Notes: generated by a model from the sequence alone, not told the origin. Counted from the stretch's first letter, positions 17,745-27,010 are shown. The stretch is DNA of 64,000 nt from G963674665 sp964609625 (GCA_964609625.1 CAZSRS010000012.1:1-64000), one strand, 5' to 3'. Made by a program: numbers and translations.

Positions 17745-19643
17745 TCAGACCTTGCGCAACGCCGCCATGCGGGCCTTTTCCTGGTGGTATTCGTGCAGCA
17801 GGGCGACGTTTTCCTTGCCCATGTAAGTTGCCAGTATCTTTGGGGGTGTTCGCAGCACATTGACCACTATGAGTCCATCCAGGCAGTCCTGGAAGTCGGG
17901 GTCAACGTTGAAGGCCAGCACCTTGCCGCCGAGTTTGAGATATTGGCGCAGGAGAACGGGAATGCCCTTGAATTCGCTCTCCAGGTCCGTGATCACCTCG
18001 GTGACGTCCTCCACAGTCTTGAAGGCGTTCTTGAATTCCCGCACTTCGTGTCGCTTCAGGCTTTTGTACTTTGGCGGTGTCTTGGGCTTCACGTACTTGT
18101 GAAACTTGGAAAAGCTGTCCTTGGATTTGAGATAGCGGACGATCAATTCCTTGGACGTGGGGGAGTATTCGTTGGAAACACTTACCGGACCGAACAGGGT
18201 GACATGGTCGGGGTTGCGCAGTACGTAGCAGCCAATCCCCTTCCAGAGTAGAAAGAGCGCGGAGAAGCTTTTTTGGTACTCGGGCCTGACAAAGGAGCGC
18301 CCCATCTCCAGGGCCTTGCCCATGCGTTCGAAGAGCTGCGGCTTGAAGATGAACAGGGTGCTGGTGTACAGCCCTTCGGTGCCCCGTTCGGCGAGGATTT
18401 CATCGGTCTTGCCCATGCGGTAGGCCCCGACGATTTCCTGTTTCGCCGTGTTGAGGATGAACAGATGGTCATAATAATGGTCGAAGCGATCCAAGTCCTT
18501 GTCCCGGCCGGTTCCCTCGCCCACCAGGCGAAAGGTGAATTCACGCAGCCTGCCGATTTCGTCCAACACATGGGGAATCAATTCCCCGGAAGCGGCATAG
18601 ACCTGAAAATCGCCTGACTCGTGCAGCAGGCATTCGCTTGGGAGCCTCGACACTTCGCGGAGGAGCAGTTCCGTGGGTACGGGGGGCGCCACTTCTTCCA
18701 CCGGTTTCTCCGGCAGGGGATGCTTCCAGGACGGCAGGCGCACGGGAACCGGGAGCAGTTTCACACGCTTGGTTTCCTCGGCATAGCGCTGTTTAAGGAT
18801 GTAGGTACGCAGCCGGAGGTAGTTGATCAGCTCCACGTCATGCTGCATGGCGCCGAGTTTTTTATAGGGGATCAGGCTGCCCACGGAGACATCGATGGTG
18901 CTGTGGCATTTGTTGACGAACTCCCGTGGTAGCATCACGGTTCGCAGCTTGGGATGCAGCATGCCCAGGATCTGGAACAGCAGGCTGTTCCTGCCGTGGA
19001 AATAGATGGGCAATGCGGGAACCTCGGTCCTGTGGATGATGCGTGAGACCGAGGGCAACCAGGGGGGATCGATGATCCGACGTTTGCGTATCATGACGTG
19101 TGAGACTTCTCCGGCTGGAAAGATGGCCAACAGATGGCCGCCGCGCAGACATCGCAGGCAGGCTTTCATGGGGCCGATATTCTGGCGCAGGGCGTCGGGG
19201 CTGCCGAAGTTGTCCACATAGATGATCCTGTTGCGCAGTTGGGGAATCAGCCGCAGGAAGTAATTGCCCATGACCTTGAAGTCGGAGCGGATCCTGCCGA
19301 GCATGTGCATGAGAATCACGCCCTCGAGGGCCCCGAAAGGGTGGTTGGCCACCACCACGGCGGGCCCCTCCCTGGGGATGCGGGTGAGGTCGTCGTCGCT
19401 GACTCTGTATTCCACGGCCATGAATTCCAGGACCTTGTCCAGGAAGTCTTCCGGGCATGATCTGGCATTCACGTTATTGTAAATTGCATTGAGCGCGGGC
19501 AGTCCCATGACGAATCCGAGGGGACGTCCAAGACCAGCGACGATCTTGCGCTTCAGGGCTCCACCCTGCTGCGTTTCGATCCGGAAGATGTTCTGATCGT
19601 GCCGAGGCGTCACGACTGCGTCGTTGTGGGGGTCTTTGAGCAT
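17745..19643 (-). CDS. fused PlsC-type and GNAT-type acyltransferase, OlsF-like ornithine lipid synthase candidate
   Basis: The N-terminal half (about 85-290) is a phospholipid/glycerol acyltransferase domain in which the usual NHX4D box reads NHPFGALEG (100-108), followed by FPAGEVS. The C-terminal half (about 365-570) resembles hemolysin-like/OlsB acyl-ACP N-acyltransferases (FDHYYDHLFILN, IVGAYRM, EMGRSFV, LLWKGIGCYV). OlsF has the same domain order and makes ornithine lipid in two steps, so that is the best guess; direct synthesis is unproven. ATG 19643 is taken as start; TTG 19739 is in frame but gives an atypical leader. Neither has a strong ribosome site. A Fur-box-like sequence lies upstream at 19816-19834. 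Confidence 0.72.
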   Translation of the reverse strand: MLKDPHNDAVVTPRHDQNIFRIETQQGGALKRKIVAGLGRPLGFVMGLPALNAIYNNVNARSCPEDFLDKVLEFMAVEYRVSDDDLTRIPREGPAVVVANHPFGALEGVILMHMLGRIRSDFKVMGNYFLRLIPQLRNRIIYVDNFGSPDALRQNIGPMKACLRCLRGGHLLAIFPAGEVSHVMIRKRRIIDPPWLPSVSRIIHRTEVPALPIYFHGRNSLLFQILGMLHPKLRTVMLPREFVNKCHSTIDVSVGSLIPYKKLGAMQHDVELINYLRLRTYILKQRYAEETKRVKLLPVPVRLPSWKHPLPEKPVEEVAPPVPTELLLREVSRLPSECLLHESGDFQVYAASGELIPHVLDEIGRLREFTFRLVGEGTGRDKDLDRFDHYYDHLFILNTAKQEIVGAYRMGKTDEILAERGTEGLYTSTLFIFKPQLFERMGKALEMGRSFVRPEYQKSFSALFLLWKGIGCYVLRNPDHVTLFGPVSVSNEYSPTSKELIVRYLKSKDSFSKFHKYVKPKTPPKYKSLKRHEVREFKNAFKTVEDVTEVITDLESEFKGIPVLLRQYLKLGGKVLAFNVDPDFQDCLDGLIVVNVLRTPPKILATYMGKENVALLHEYHQEKARMAALRKV

Positions 19644-19739
19644 CTGGTGTCTGTTCGTTGCCGGAACCTTGCGTTCAAGGGAATAGGATAGTGCCTCGCT
19701 GCCGCGGACAGATCGACCCGGAGCAGGGCAGACGTCCAA

Positions 19740-20072
19740 CCAAGATCCGCGTGTCTTGAGGATGCAGGCACTGTGCGCGGGCGATTGCGCTGTGCTATTT
19801 CCATCCTATGGAATTGACAATGATAATGAAAACACTCAGTCGTGATTGCATTGCGAATGAGTAGCATATCCTGATCACAAAGGGCAACATGGCAGGGTCC
19901 TGTTTTCGTAGTCAGGCTGGGGAAGCCTTGTTCCACGGCGTGTTTGGCGGCGTGCTTCCCCCAGGGAGTAGTGGAAGGAAAGGAGGTACTTTACAAACCC
20001 TTGGCACATCACGTATGAAACATCTTTTCATTTTCACGGTGTCGTTTTCCCGCGCCAGACGAGGTATCTCCC
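19740..20072. other. 333-base divergent spacer before argF
   Basis: I see no convincing gene here. It contains the Fur-like hexamer array (19816-19834), a GGAGGT that is too far from any start to be useful, and an imperfect arginine-operator-like dyad ATGAAA-N5-TTTCAT (20015-20031), 42 bases before argF. No clear -35/-10 pair stands out for argF. Confidence 0.5.
19816..19834. promoter_or_regulatory. Fur-box-like hexamer array
   Basis: GACAAT-GATAAT-GAAAAC, three tandem hexamers close to the GATAAT unit of the classic Fur box; 13 of 19 positions match the standard box by my count. It lies 173 bases upstream of the acyltransferase ATG at 19643, and TTGTCA on the minus strand overlaps it as a possible -35. 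Confidence 0.4.
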
Positions 20073-20990
20073 ATGACATCCCAAGCAGCCACGGCAAAGC
20101 ATTTTTTACGCATTCTCGACCTCACGACAGGACAGGCCGAGGCCCTTCTCGACCAAGCCTTACGCTTCAAGCGTGACAAGGAGACTTCAGGCGCGCTCCA
20201 GTCCAGGGTCGTGGCCCTGGTCTTCCAAAAGCCCTCCACCCGCACGCGTGTTTCCTTCGAGGTGGCAGTGGCGCAACTCGGTGGACGTGCATTGCTCATG
20301 ACCCCCGCGGAGAGCCAGCTCGGCCGCAACGAGCCCCTCAGGGACACGGCGAGGGTGTTGTCCCGTTACGTGGATTGCCTCGTGGTGCGTACTTTTGCAC
20401 AGAAGGTGCTCAACGAGCTGTCGTCCTACGCCACTGTTCCCGTGGTCAACGCACTCACCGACCGCTACCACCCCTGTCAGGTGATGAGTGATGTGCTGAC
20501 CATGGTCGAGCGCACCCCTGATCTGGGGCGGCTCCGAGTTGCCTGGATAGGTGACGGCAACAACATGGCCAATTCCTGGATCAGCGCGGCTGCCCAATTC
20601 CCCTTCGAGCTGGCCTTGGCCTGCCCCCGAGGCTATGACCCGGACCCGGATGTGGTCCGGGAAGCCACTGGGCGCGGCGCCAGACTCACCTTCACCCGCT
20701 CCCCAGAGGAGGCGGTGGAGGGCGCCCGCTACGTCAATACCGATGTCTGGGCTTCCATGGGGCAGGAGGCGGAGCAGGGTGAGCGCGCCGCTGTCTTCGC
20801 GGACTATCAAGTGAATGCCACCCTCCTGGCCAAGGCCCGCCCCGATGTACAGGTCATGCACTGCCTGCCTGCGCATCGCGGCGAGGAGATCACGGACGAG
20901 GTCATGGAGAGCCAAGCCAGCATTGTCTGGGATCAGGCCGAGAACCGCATGCACATGCAAAAATCCATACTGCACTGGCTGTTCACCTAG
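20073..20990 (+). CDS. argF: ornithine carbamoyltransferase
   Basis: Makes citrulline from ornithine and carbamoyl phosphate, the sixth step of arginine synthesis. The 305-residue chain has the carbamoyl phosphate loop STRTRVSFE (about 55), the YHPCQ motif (about 134) and the ornithine-site HCLPAHRGEEI (about 264). GAGGT stands 8 bases before the ATG. It is first in an argF-argG-argH run on the same strand, with 106 bases before argG. Confidence 0.96.
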   Translation: MTSQAATAKHFLRILDLTTGQAEALLDQALRFKRDKETSGALQSRVVALVFQKPSTRTRVSFEVAVAQLGGRALLMTPAESQLGRNEPLRDTARVLSRYVDCLVVRTFAQKVLNELSSYATVPVVNALTDRYHPCQVMSDVLTMVERTPDLGRLRVAWIGDGNNMANSWISAAAQFPFELALACPRGYDPDPDVVREATGRGARLTFTRSPEEAVEGARYVNTDVWASMGQEAEQGERAAVFADYQVNATLLAKARPDVQVMHCLPAHRGEEITDEVMESQASIVWDQAENRMHMQKSILHWLFT

Positions 20991-21096
20991 GGCCACGGTG
21001 CGAGGAATCCATCGTGAATTGGAATCCACGCCCCGATCCCGGGGTTGATGGAGCACCGACAACAACCATCAAGCGGCATTGGAGACGAGAACCATC

Positions 21097-22320
21097 ATGA
21101 CACCCACGTCCTCGAAGGCGATCAAGAAAGTGGTCCTGGCCTATTCCGGCGGACTGGACACATCGATCATTCTCAAGTGGTTGATCAACACCTACGGTTG
21201 TGAGGTCATCACCCTGACGGCCGACCTGGGCCAGGAAGAGGAACTCGACGGCCTGGAAGAAAAGGCCCTGGCCACGGGCGCTTCCAAGGCCTACATCCTG
21301 GACCTTCAGGAGGAGTTCGCCAGCGACTTCATCTTTCCCATGTTCCGTGCCGCCGCCATCTACGAAGGCCGCTATCTCCTCGGAACGTCCATCGCCCGCC
21401 CCCTGATTGCCAAACACCTGGTGCGGATCGCCAGGGCCGAGGGGGCGCAGGCCATTGCCCATGGCGCCACCGGCAAGGGCAACGACCAGGTCCGGTTCGA
21501 GTTGACCGCCGCTTCGCTGGCGCCGGACCTCAAGGTCATCGCTCCCTGGCGGGAGTGGAGCATGCGCTCGCGCACCGATCTCCTGAACTTCGCCAGGGAA
21601 AACGGCATCCCCATGGGAGCGCCCAAGACCAACGCCTACAGCGTGGACCGCAACCTCTTGCACTGCAGTTTCGAAGGAAACGAGCTGGAAGATCCTGGTC
21701 ATGAGCCTGGCCCTGGTTGCTGGCGCACGATCACCCCACCCGAGGAGGCTCCCGACGCTTCCGAAATCGTGGAGATCGAGTTCCTGGGAGGTGATCCCGT
21801 GGCCCTTGACGGGAAAAAGCTCTCGCCAGCGGCCATGTTCAAGGCCTTGAACAAGCTCGGAGGCAGGCACGGCATCGGCCGGCTGGACATGGTGGAGAAT
21901 CGTTTCGTGGGCATGAAGTCGCGCGGTGTCTATGAAACCCCCGGAGGCACCATCCTGTTCTCCGCGCGGCGCGACCTGGAAGGCTTGTGTCTGGACCGGG
22001 AGGCCATGCACCTGCGCGACAGCCTCATCACCCGGTACGCCGAATGCGTCTACTACGGGTTCTGGTTCGCGCCGGAGCGCGAGGCTATCCAGGCCCTGGT
22101 GGACAACGTGGCCCGGCGCGTCAGCGGCACGGTGCGTTGCAAACTGTATAAAGGTTGTGTGACGCCCCTTTCGCGTACTTCCCCGAACTCGTTGTACAAT
22201 CCCGATCTCGCCACCTTTGAGCAGGACGAGGTGTACAACCAGGCCGACGCTGCGGGATTCATCCGGTTGCAGGGCCTGCGGCTGCGCGGTCATGAAGCCC
22301 GCAAGACGGAGGACCGCTGA
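21097..22320 (+). CDS. argG: argininosuccinate synthase
   Basis: Joins citrulline and aspartate with ATP. The 407-residue chain starts MTPTSSKAIKKVVLAYSGGLDTS, with the N-type ATP pyrophosphatase loop SGGLDTS. Further signatures are HGATGKGNDQVRFE (about 115), the WREW motif and AYSVDRNLL. An in-frame TTG six codons upstream is possible, but ATG 21097 begins a chain of normal family length and has GGAGACGAG upstream. It is the middle gene of the arginine run and argH begins 3 bases after its stop. Confidence 0.96.
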   Translation: MTPTSSKAIKKVVLAYSGGLDTSIILKWLINTYGCEVITLTADLGQEEELDGLEEKALATGASKAYILDLQEEFASDFIFPMFRAAAIYEGRYLLGTSIARPLIAKHLVRIARAEGAQAIAHGATGKGNDQVRFELTAASLAPDLKVIAPWREWSMRSRTDLLNFARENGIPMGAPKTNAYSVDRNLLHCSFEGNELEDPGHEPGPGCWRTITPPEEAPDASEIVEIEFLGGDPVALDGKKLSPAAMFKALNKLGGRHGIGRLDMVENRFVGMKSRGVYETPGGTILFSARRDLEGLCLDREAMHLRDSLITRYAECVYYGFWFAPEREAIQALVDNVARRVSGTVRCKLYKGCVTPLSRTSPNSLYNPDLATFEQDEVYNQADAAGFIRLQGLRLRGHEARKTEDR

Positions 22321-22323
22321 GAC

Positions 22324-23748
22324 ATGGCGGAAGAAAGGGGCAGGACCGTCAAACCCTGGGCCGGCCGTTTCCGTGAAGGCCAGAGCAAGGCCGTGGAGAC
22401 ATTCACCGAGTCGGTGTCCTTTGATCACCGGCTCTACAGGCAGGACATCGCCGGCTCCAAGGCACACGCGACCATGCTCGCCGCGCGAGGCATCATTTCG
22501 GAAGAGGATGTCCGCTCGATCATCACCGGCCTGGACCAGGTGCTCGGCGAGATCGAGAGCGGCGTGTTTCAGTGGCGTCACGATCTTGAAGACGTGCACA
22601 TGAACATCGAGAGCCGGCTCACGGAGCTGGTGGGTGACGCCGGCCGCAAGTTGCACACCGGCCGCAGCCGTAACGACCAGGTGGCCCTGGATTTCAGGCT
22701 TTACGTCGCCGAGCGCCTGCGTGCCTGGCAATCAGGGTGCGCGGCATTGGTGGCCGCACTGGTGGATCAGGCCTCAGCCCACCGGGAGGTCCTGCTGCCG
22801 GGATGCACGCACCTCCAGCCGGCCCAGCCCGTGAGCTTGGCCCAGCACCTGCTTGCCTACGCCTGGATGCTCGTGCGCGATGTGGAGCGGATGACCGACT
22901 GTCTGAAGCGCACGCAAGTCTCGCCCCTTGGCGCCGCGGCCCTGGCCGGTACCACCCATGACCTCGATCCCTGGGCCACGGCTCGGGAACTGGGGCTGGA
23001 CAGGGTCTTCGACAACAGCATGGACGCGGTTTCGGACAGGGACTTCGTGGCCGAGGCCCTGTTTTGCGCCTCCCTGTGCATGGTGCACCTGAGCCGGTTC
23101 TGCGAGGAGCTGATCCTCTGGGCGAATCCAAATTTTGGCTATCTCAGCCTGCCCGACGCCTATTCCACGGGGTCGAGCATCATGCCGCAGAAAAAGAACC
23201 CCGACGTGGCCGAGCTGGTACGCGGCAAGGTCGGGCGCGTGCACGGAGCCCTGGTTGCCCTGCTCACGACCCTCAAGGGGCTCCCCTTGGCCTACAACCG
23301 CGACATGCAGGAGGACAAGGAGCCCTTTTTCGAAACCGACAGGACCCTGGACGCCAGTCTGTCGCTCATGGCCGGCATGACGGCTGCGTTGCGATTCAGG
23401 CCCGAACGGATGCGCCAGGCCTTGAAGTCGGGTTTTGTCAATGCCACCGAACTGGCGGATTACCTGGTGCGCAAGGGAGTTCCCTTTCGGGACGCCCACC
23501 ACGCAACGGGACGGGCAGTGGCCTTGGCCGAGGAAAACGGCCGGGGGCTGGAGGATCTGGATATCGAGGAACTGCGGGGGTGCGCCCCTGAAGTGGAAAA
23601 CGATGTCTATGAAGCCTTGGCCTTCGAGACCGCGGTATGCCGTCGCAACACCCACGGCGGTACCGGACCCGTGCCCGTGGCCAAGCAACTGGAAGATCTT
23701 CGCCGCTGGCTGGAGAATTGTGCCCCAGAGGCCGGCCGGTATGAATAA
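22324..23748 (+). CDS. argH: argininosuccinate lyase
   Basis: Splits argininosuccinate into arginine and fumarate. The 474-residue chain shows the fumarase/aspartase superfamily loop GSSIMPQKKNPD (about 282) with the catalytic serine, plus TGRSRNDQVALDFRL (about 112) and HLQPAQPVSLAQHLL. ATG 22324 follows the argG stop by 3 bases and GGAGG in the end of argG serves as ribosome site, so the genes are coupled. Its stop lies 2 bases from the 3' end of tRNA-Sec, which is on the other strand. Confidence 0.97.
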   Translation: MAEERGRTVKPWAGRFREGQSKAVETFTESVSFDHRLYRQDIAGSKAHATMLAARGIISEEDVRSIITGLDQVLGEIESGVFQWRHDLEDVHMNIESRLTELVGDAGRKLHTGRSRNDQVALDFRLYVAERLRAWQSGCAALVAALVDQASAHREVLLPGCTHLQPAQPVSLAQHLLAYAWMLVRDVERMTDCLKRTQVSPLGAAALAGTTHDLDPWATARELGLDRVFDNSMDAVSDRDFVAEALFCASLCMVHLSRFCEELILWANPNFGYLSLPDAYSTGSSIMPQKKNPDVAELVRGKVGRVHGALVALLTTLKGLPLAYNRDMQEDKEPFFETDRTLDASLSLMAGMTAALRFRPERMRQALKSGFVNATELADYLVRKGVPFRDAHHATGRAVALAEENGRGLEDLDIEELRGCAPEVENDVYEALAFETAVCRRNTHGGTGPVPVAKQLEDLRRWLENCAPEAGRYE

Positions 23749-23750
23749 GG

Positions 23751-23844
23751 TGGCGGAAGCGTATAGGAGTCGAACCTACCGAACGGGGCTAACCGTTCCA
23801 CTGGATTTGAAGTCCAGGCGCCACACCGGTGACGAAACGCTTCC
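23751..23844 (-). tRNA. selC: selenocysteine tRNA, anticodon TCA
   Basis: The 94-base gene (CCA encoded) reads on the minus strand from 23844. An 8-bp acceptor stem GGAAGCGT/ACGCTTCC has discriminator G and CCA. The anticodon arm is CTGGA-CTTCAAA-TCCAG with anticodon TCA, the long variable arm is GGAACGGTTAGCCCCGTTC, and the T arm is GTAGGTTCGACTCCTAT. The 8-bp acceptor and long extra arm are specific to tRNA-Sec. It decodes in-frame UGA, so the genome should encode selenoproteins and SelA, SelB and SelD outside this window. No selenoprotein was recognised here. Confidence 0.97.
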
Positions 23845-23861
23845 GCAGTCATGAATTTTTG

Positions 23862-23890
23862 ATGATAACAGGTTTATACCCAGGATTCAA
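23862..23890 (-). promoter_or_regulatory. promoter for tRNA-Sec
   Basis: On the minus strand TTGAAT (23890-23885), 17 bases, then TATCAT (23867-23862). The start site falls about 10 bases before the tRNA 5' end. Confidence 0.6.
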
Positions 23891-23926
23891 GTCCTTTGGC
23901 GCACTGGACCAGAGCCCGGAAAATTC

Positions 23927-23946
23927 TTGGCACGGATGATTGCCAA
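23927..23946. promoter_or_regulatory. dyad TTGGCA-N8-TGCCAA upstream of ftsH
   Basis: A perfect 6-bp inverted repeat with an 8-base spacer, 68 bases before the ftsH start, just upstream of a TATGAT (23967-23972) that could be its -10. It has the form of a repressor or activator site, or a short hairpin. It also resembles a sigma-54 element, but the GG-GC spacing is one base too long for that. Confidence 0.4.
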
Positions 23947-24013
23947 AAGGGTGGACGGGCTTTATGTATGATGCGAACTATGCCGCATCCGCCCCTCTCA
24001 TGGAGGATATCTG

Positions 24014-26050
24014 TTGAATAACTTAACGAAAAATTTATTGCTCTGGGTCACCATCTCCCTGATCATGGTCGCCCTGTTCAATCTCTTCAACCAGCCGCAA
24101 GCCCCCCAGACCAAGCTCAGCTACAGCGAGTTTCTGGCCAAGGTGGACAACGGTTCCATCATGGAAGTCACCATTCAGGGTCCACGCATTCTCGGCGAGA
24201 TGGTGGACGGAGGCATGTTCGTCACGTATGCCCCCGAAGATCCCAACCTGGTGGCCAAACTCATCGAGCGCAAGGTTCGCATCACGGCCAAGCCCGAGGA
24301 TGAGACCACCTGGTACATGTCTCTGTTCATCTCCTGGTTCCCCCTGTTGCTGCTTATTGGCGTATGGATATTCTTCATGCGTCAGATGCAGGGGGGAGGA
24401 GGCAAGGCCATGTCCTTTGGCCGCTCCAAGGCCAGGCTGGTGACCCCCGAGACGGCCAAGGTCACTTTCGATGACGTCGCTGGTGTGGACGAGGCCAAGG
24501 AAGAACTGACAGAGGTTGTGGATTTTCTCAGCGACCCCAAGAAATTCACGCGTCTTGGCGGCCGTATCCCCAAGGGCGTGCTGTTGGTGGGCCCTCCGGG
24601 CACGGGCAAGACCCTGCTTTCGCGCGCGGTGGCTGGAGAAGCCGGGGTACCTTTCTTTTCCATCTCGGGTTCTGATTTTGTCGAGATGTTCGTGGGCGTG
24701 GGCGCTGCCCGTGTGCGTGACCTGTTCATCCAGGGCAAGAAAAACGCTCCCTGCCTGATCTTCATCGACGAGATCGATGCCGTCGGCCGTCAACGTGGCG
24801 CGGGCCTCGGCGGTGGGCACGACGAGCGCGAACAGACACTGAACCAGCTGCTCGTGGAGATGGACGGCTTCGAATCCAACGAGGGCGTGATCCTCATCGC
24901 CGCCACCAACCGCCCTGATGTGTTGGATCCCGCCCTGCTCAGGCCGGGGCGCTTCGATCGCCAAGTGGTGGTGCCGACTCCGGACCTCCGGGGACGCAAG
25001 CGCATTCTGGAAGTACACTCCCGACGCACCCCCCTGAGCAACGACGTGGACCTGGAGATCCTGGCCCGGGCCACTCCCGGCTTTTCCGGCGCCGACCTCG
25101 AAAACCTGGTCAACGAGGCTGCGCTTTACGCCGCCAAGCAGAACAAGGATCAGGTGGACATGTCCGATTTCGAGGAGGCCAAGGACAAGGTCATCATGGG
25201 CAAGGAGCGTCGCAGCCTGATCCTCTCAGAAGAGGAGAAACGCACCACGGCTTACCACGAGGGCGGTCATGCCCTGGTGGCCAAACTGCTGCCTAAAACC
25301 GACCCGGTTCACAAGGTTACCATCATCCCTCGCGGCAGAGCCCTTGGCCTCACCGCCTACCTGCCCATCGATGAGCGACACACCCATTCGCGGGACTACC
25401 TTGAAAACACCCTGGCCTTCAGCCTCGGGGGGCGCGCCGCGGAATGGATCGTGTTCAAGCAGCTCAACACCGGGGCCTCCAACGACCTGGAACGCGCCAG
25501 CAAGCTGGCCCGGAACATGGTCTGTAAATGGGGCATGAGCGACGCCATCGGACCGCTTTCCTTGGGTGAAAAGGACGACGAGATATTCATCGGCCGCGAC
25601 ATCGGGCATTTCAAGAATTACAGCGAAGAAACGGCCCGGCTCATCGATACCGAGGTCAAACGCATCATGGAAGAGGCCCAACACAAGGCCGAGAGCCTGT
25701 TGCGGGACAATCTGGACGTGCTGCACAGGATCGCCGAGGCCTTGCTCGAACGAGAGACCATCAGCGGTGCGGACATCGATTTGCTCATGCGTGGCGAGGA
25801 ACTTCCACCCTTCAACCACAAGTCCAAGAGCCCGCCGTCGCGATCCAGGAAACGTGAGGAGCGTGAAGACGAGGATTTCACCTTCAGTCATCATGCGGCC
25901 ACCGAGGAGGCCGGACATGCCGCGCATGTTGAAGACGAGGGCCGGGAGAGTGGGGCCGGAGACGTCGCGGACGACTCTTCCCAAGGCCGGGAGGATGATA
26001 TCGAAACCAAGCCTGATGACAAGGATCCCGAGAAGGACAAAGGGCAGTAG
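24014..26050 (+). CDS. ftsH: ATP-dependent membrane zinc protease FtsH
   Basis: Degrades unstable and misassembled membrane and cytosolic proteins. The 678-residue chain has an N-terminal TM helix, a small periplasmic domain, a second TM helix near residue 110, an AAA domain with Walker A GPPGTGKT (193-200), Walker B FIDEID and the second region of homology, and the M41 protease with HEGGH (415-419). The last 75 residues are an acidic, poorly ordered tail longer than in E. coli. The start is TTG 24014, with GGAGG 7 bases upstream. It heads a run of five genes ending in glmM. Confidence 0.97.
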   Translation: MNNLTKNLLLWVTISLIMVALFNLFNQPQAPQTKLSYSEFLAKVDNGSIMEVTIQGPRILGEMVDGGMFVTYAPEDPNLVAKLIERKVRITAKPEDETTWYMSLFISWFPLLLLIGVWIFFMRQMQGGGGKAMSFGRSKARLVTPETAKVTFDDVAGVDEAKEELTEVVDFLSDPKKFTRLGGRIPKGVLLVGPPGTGKTLLSRAVAGEAGVPFFSISGSDFVEMFVGVGAARVRDLFIQGKKNAPCLIFIDEIDAVGRQRGAGLGGGHDEREQTLNQLLVEMDGFESNEGVILIAATNRPDVLDPALLRPGRFDRQVVVPTPDLRGRKRILEVHSRRTPLSNDVDLEILARATPGFSGADLENLVNEAALYAAKQNKDQVDMSDFEEAKDKVIMGKERRSLILSEEEKRTTAYHEGGHALVAKLLPKTDPVHKVTIIPRGRALGLTAYLPIDERHTHSRDYLENTLAFSLGGRAAEWIVFKQLNTGASNDLERASKLARNMVCKWGMSDAIGPLSLGEKDDEIFIGRDIGHFKNYSEETARLIDTEVKRIMEEAQHKAESLLRDNLDVLHRIAEALLERETISGADIDLLMRGEELPPFNHKSKSPPSRSRKREEREDEDFTFSHHAATEEAGHAAHVEDEGRESGAGDVADDSSQGREDDIETKPDDKDPEKDKGQ

Positions 26051-27007
26051 ATGCAAGATGTGTTGGCCGGAGTGCGGGCCATGAATCCCACTGGGAATCC
26101 CGATGTCCGGGACACGTGGCGTGTCCTGGGCGGGGCGCGGCTGATCACCGCGCCCTTTGTCATTATGGGTGTGTTGAACGCGACCCCTGATTCTTTTTAC
26201 GATGGGGGACGACACGACACGCTGGAGCAAGCCGTGGCGCATGGCTTGGCCATGGCGGAGGCCGGTGCCGGGATCATCGACGTGGGCGGCGAATCCACCC
26301 GGCCCAATGCCTCGATGGTGCCGGCTGAAGAGGAAGAGGCGCGGGTCTTCCCTGTCCTGGAAGCGCTCTCCACTTCCCTGGCGGAGCAGGTGGCCGGGAA
26401 GCCCCGTCAGGAGGTCGTAAGACAGTGCTTGCGCCCGCAGCTTTCTGTGGATACGTATAAGGCTCGGGTGGCTGCCGGCGCCCTGGAACGCGGTGCCAGC
26501 ATCGTCAACGACGTCTCGGCGTGCAGGTTCGACCCCGGACTCCTGGATGTGCTCGCGCAACACAAGCCGGGCTACGTGCTCATGCACAGCCTGGGGCGGC
26601 CTCGGGATATGCAACGCGACCCGCACTACGGCGATGTGATCCACGAGATACTGGCCTTTTTCGAGGAGCGGCTCGGTGTCCTGGTCCGCGCCGGCTTGCC
26701 CGAGGAGCACGTGGTCCTGGATCCGGGCATCGGCTTTGGGAAATTGCTGGAGCATAACGTGGCGATTCTTCGCGATATCGAGGCCTTTACAGCCCTGGGA
26801 AGGCCGTTGTTGCTCGGGCTGTCCAACAAGTCCCTCTGGGGGGGGCTGTTGGGGCTCGACGTGGGGGAGCGCGGCACGGCAACCCAGATCGGCACTGCCC
26901 TCATGGCCGCTCGCGGCGTGCGTATCCATCGCGTGCACGATGTGATCGCCACGGCCCGGACCCTCAGTATAGTGCATGCCCTTGGGGCAGTGCAGGCAGG
27001 GGAATGA
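26051..27007 (+). CDS. folP: dihydropteroate synthase
   Basis: Condenses p-aminobenzoate with dihydropterin pyrophosphate in folate synthesis; the sulfonamide target. The 318-residue TIM barrel shows IMGVLNATPDSFYDGG (about 38), IDVGGESTRPNA (about 80), SIVNDVSA and the C-terminal GTATQIGTALMAARGVRIHRVHDV. Its ATG directly abuts the ftsH stop (TAGATG), and the ribosome site lies inside ftsH, so the two are coupled. The N-terminus has about 35 residues before the first motif. Confidence 0.95.
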   Translation: MQDVLAGVRAMNPTGNPDVRDTWRVLGGARLITAPFVIMGVLNATPDSFYDGGRHDTLEQAVAHGLAMAEAGAGIIDVGGESTRPNASMVPAEEEEARVFPVLEALSTSLAEQVAGKPRQEVVRQCLRPQLSVDTYKARVAAGALERGASIVNDVSACRFDPGLLDVLAQHKPGYVLMHSLGRPRDMQRDPHYGDVIHEILAFFEERLGVLVRAGLPEEHVVLDPGIGFGKLLEHNVAILRDIEAFTALGRPLLLGLSNKSLWGGLLGLDVGERGTATQIGTALMAARGVRIHRVHDVIATARTLSIVHALGAVQAGE

Positions 27008-27010
27008 TCC

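Noticed and set aside
20015..20031. ARG box for ArgR (ATGAAA-N5-TTTCAT)
   Set aside because: The half-site spacing is one base longer than the known ARG box, so it is noted only as an imperfect dyad.
20015..20072. Arginine leader peptide or attenuator before argF
   Set aside because: A short frame begins at ATG 20015, but it has no run of Arg codons in a leader-like position and no terminator/antiterminator pair.
23929..23945. Sigma-54-like TGGCACG ... TTGCC upstream of ftsH
   Set aside because: The GG and GC are 13 bases apart instead of 12. The sequence is better explained as a dyad.
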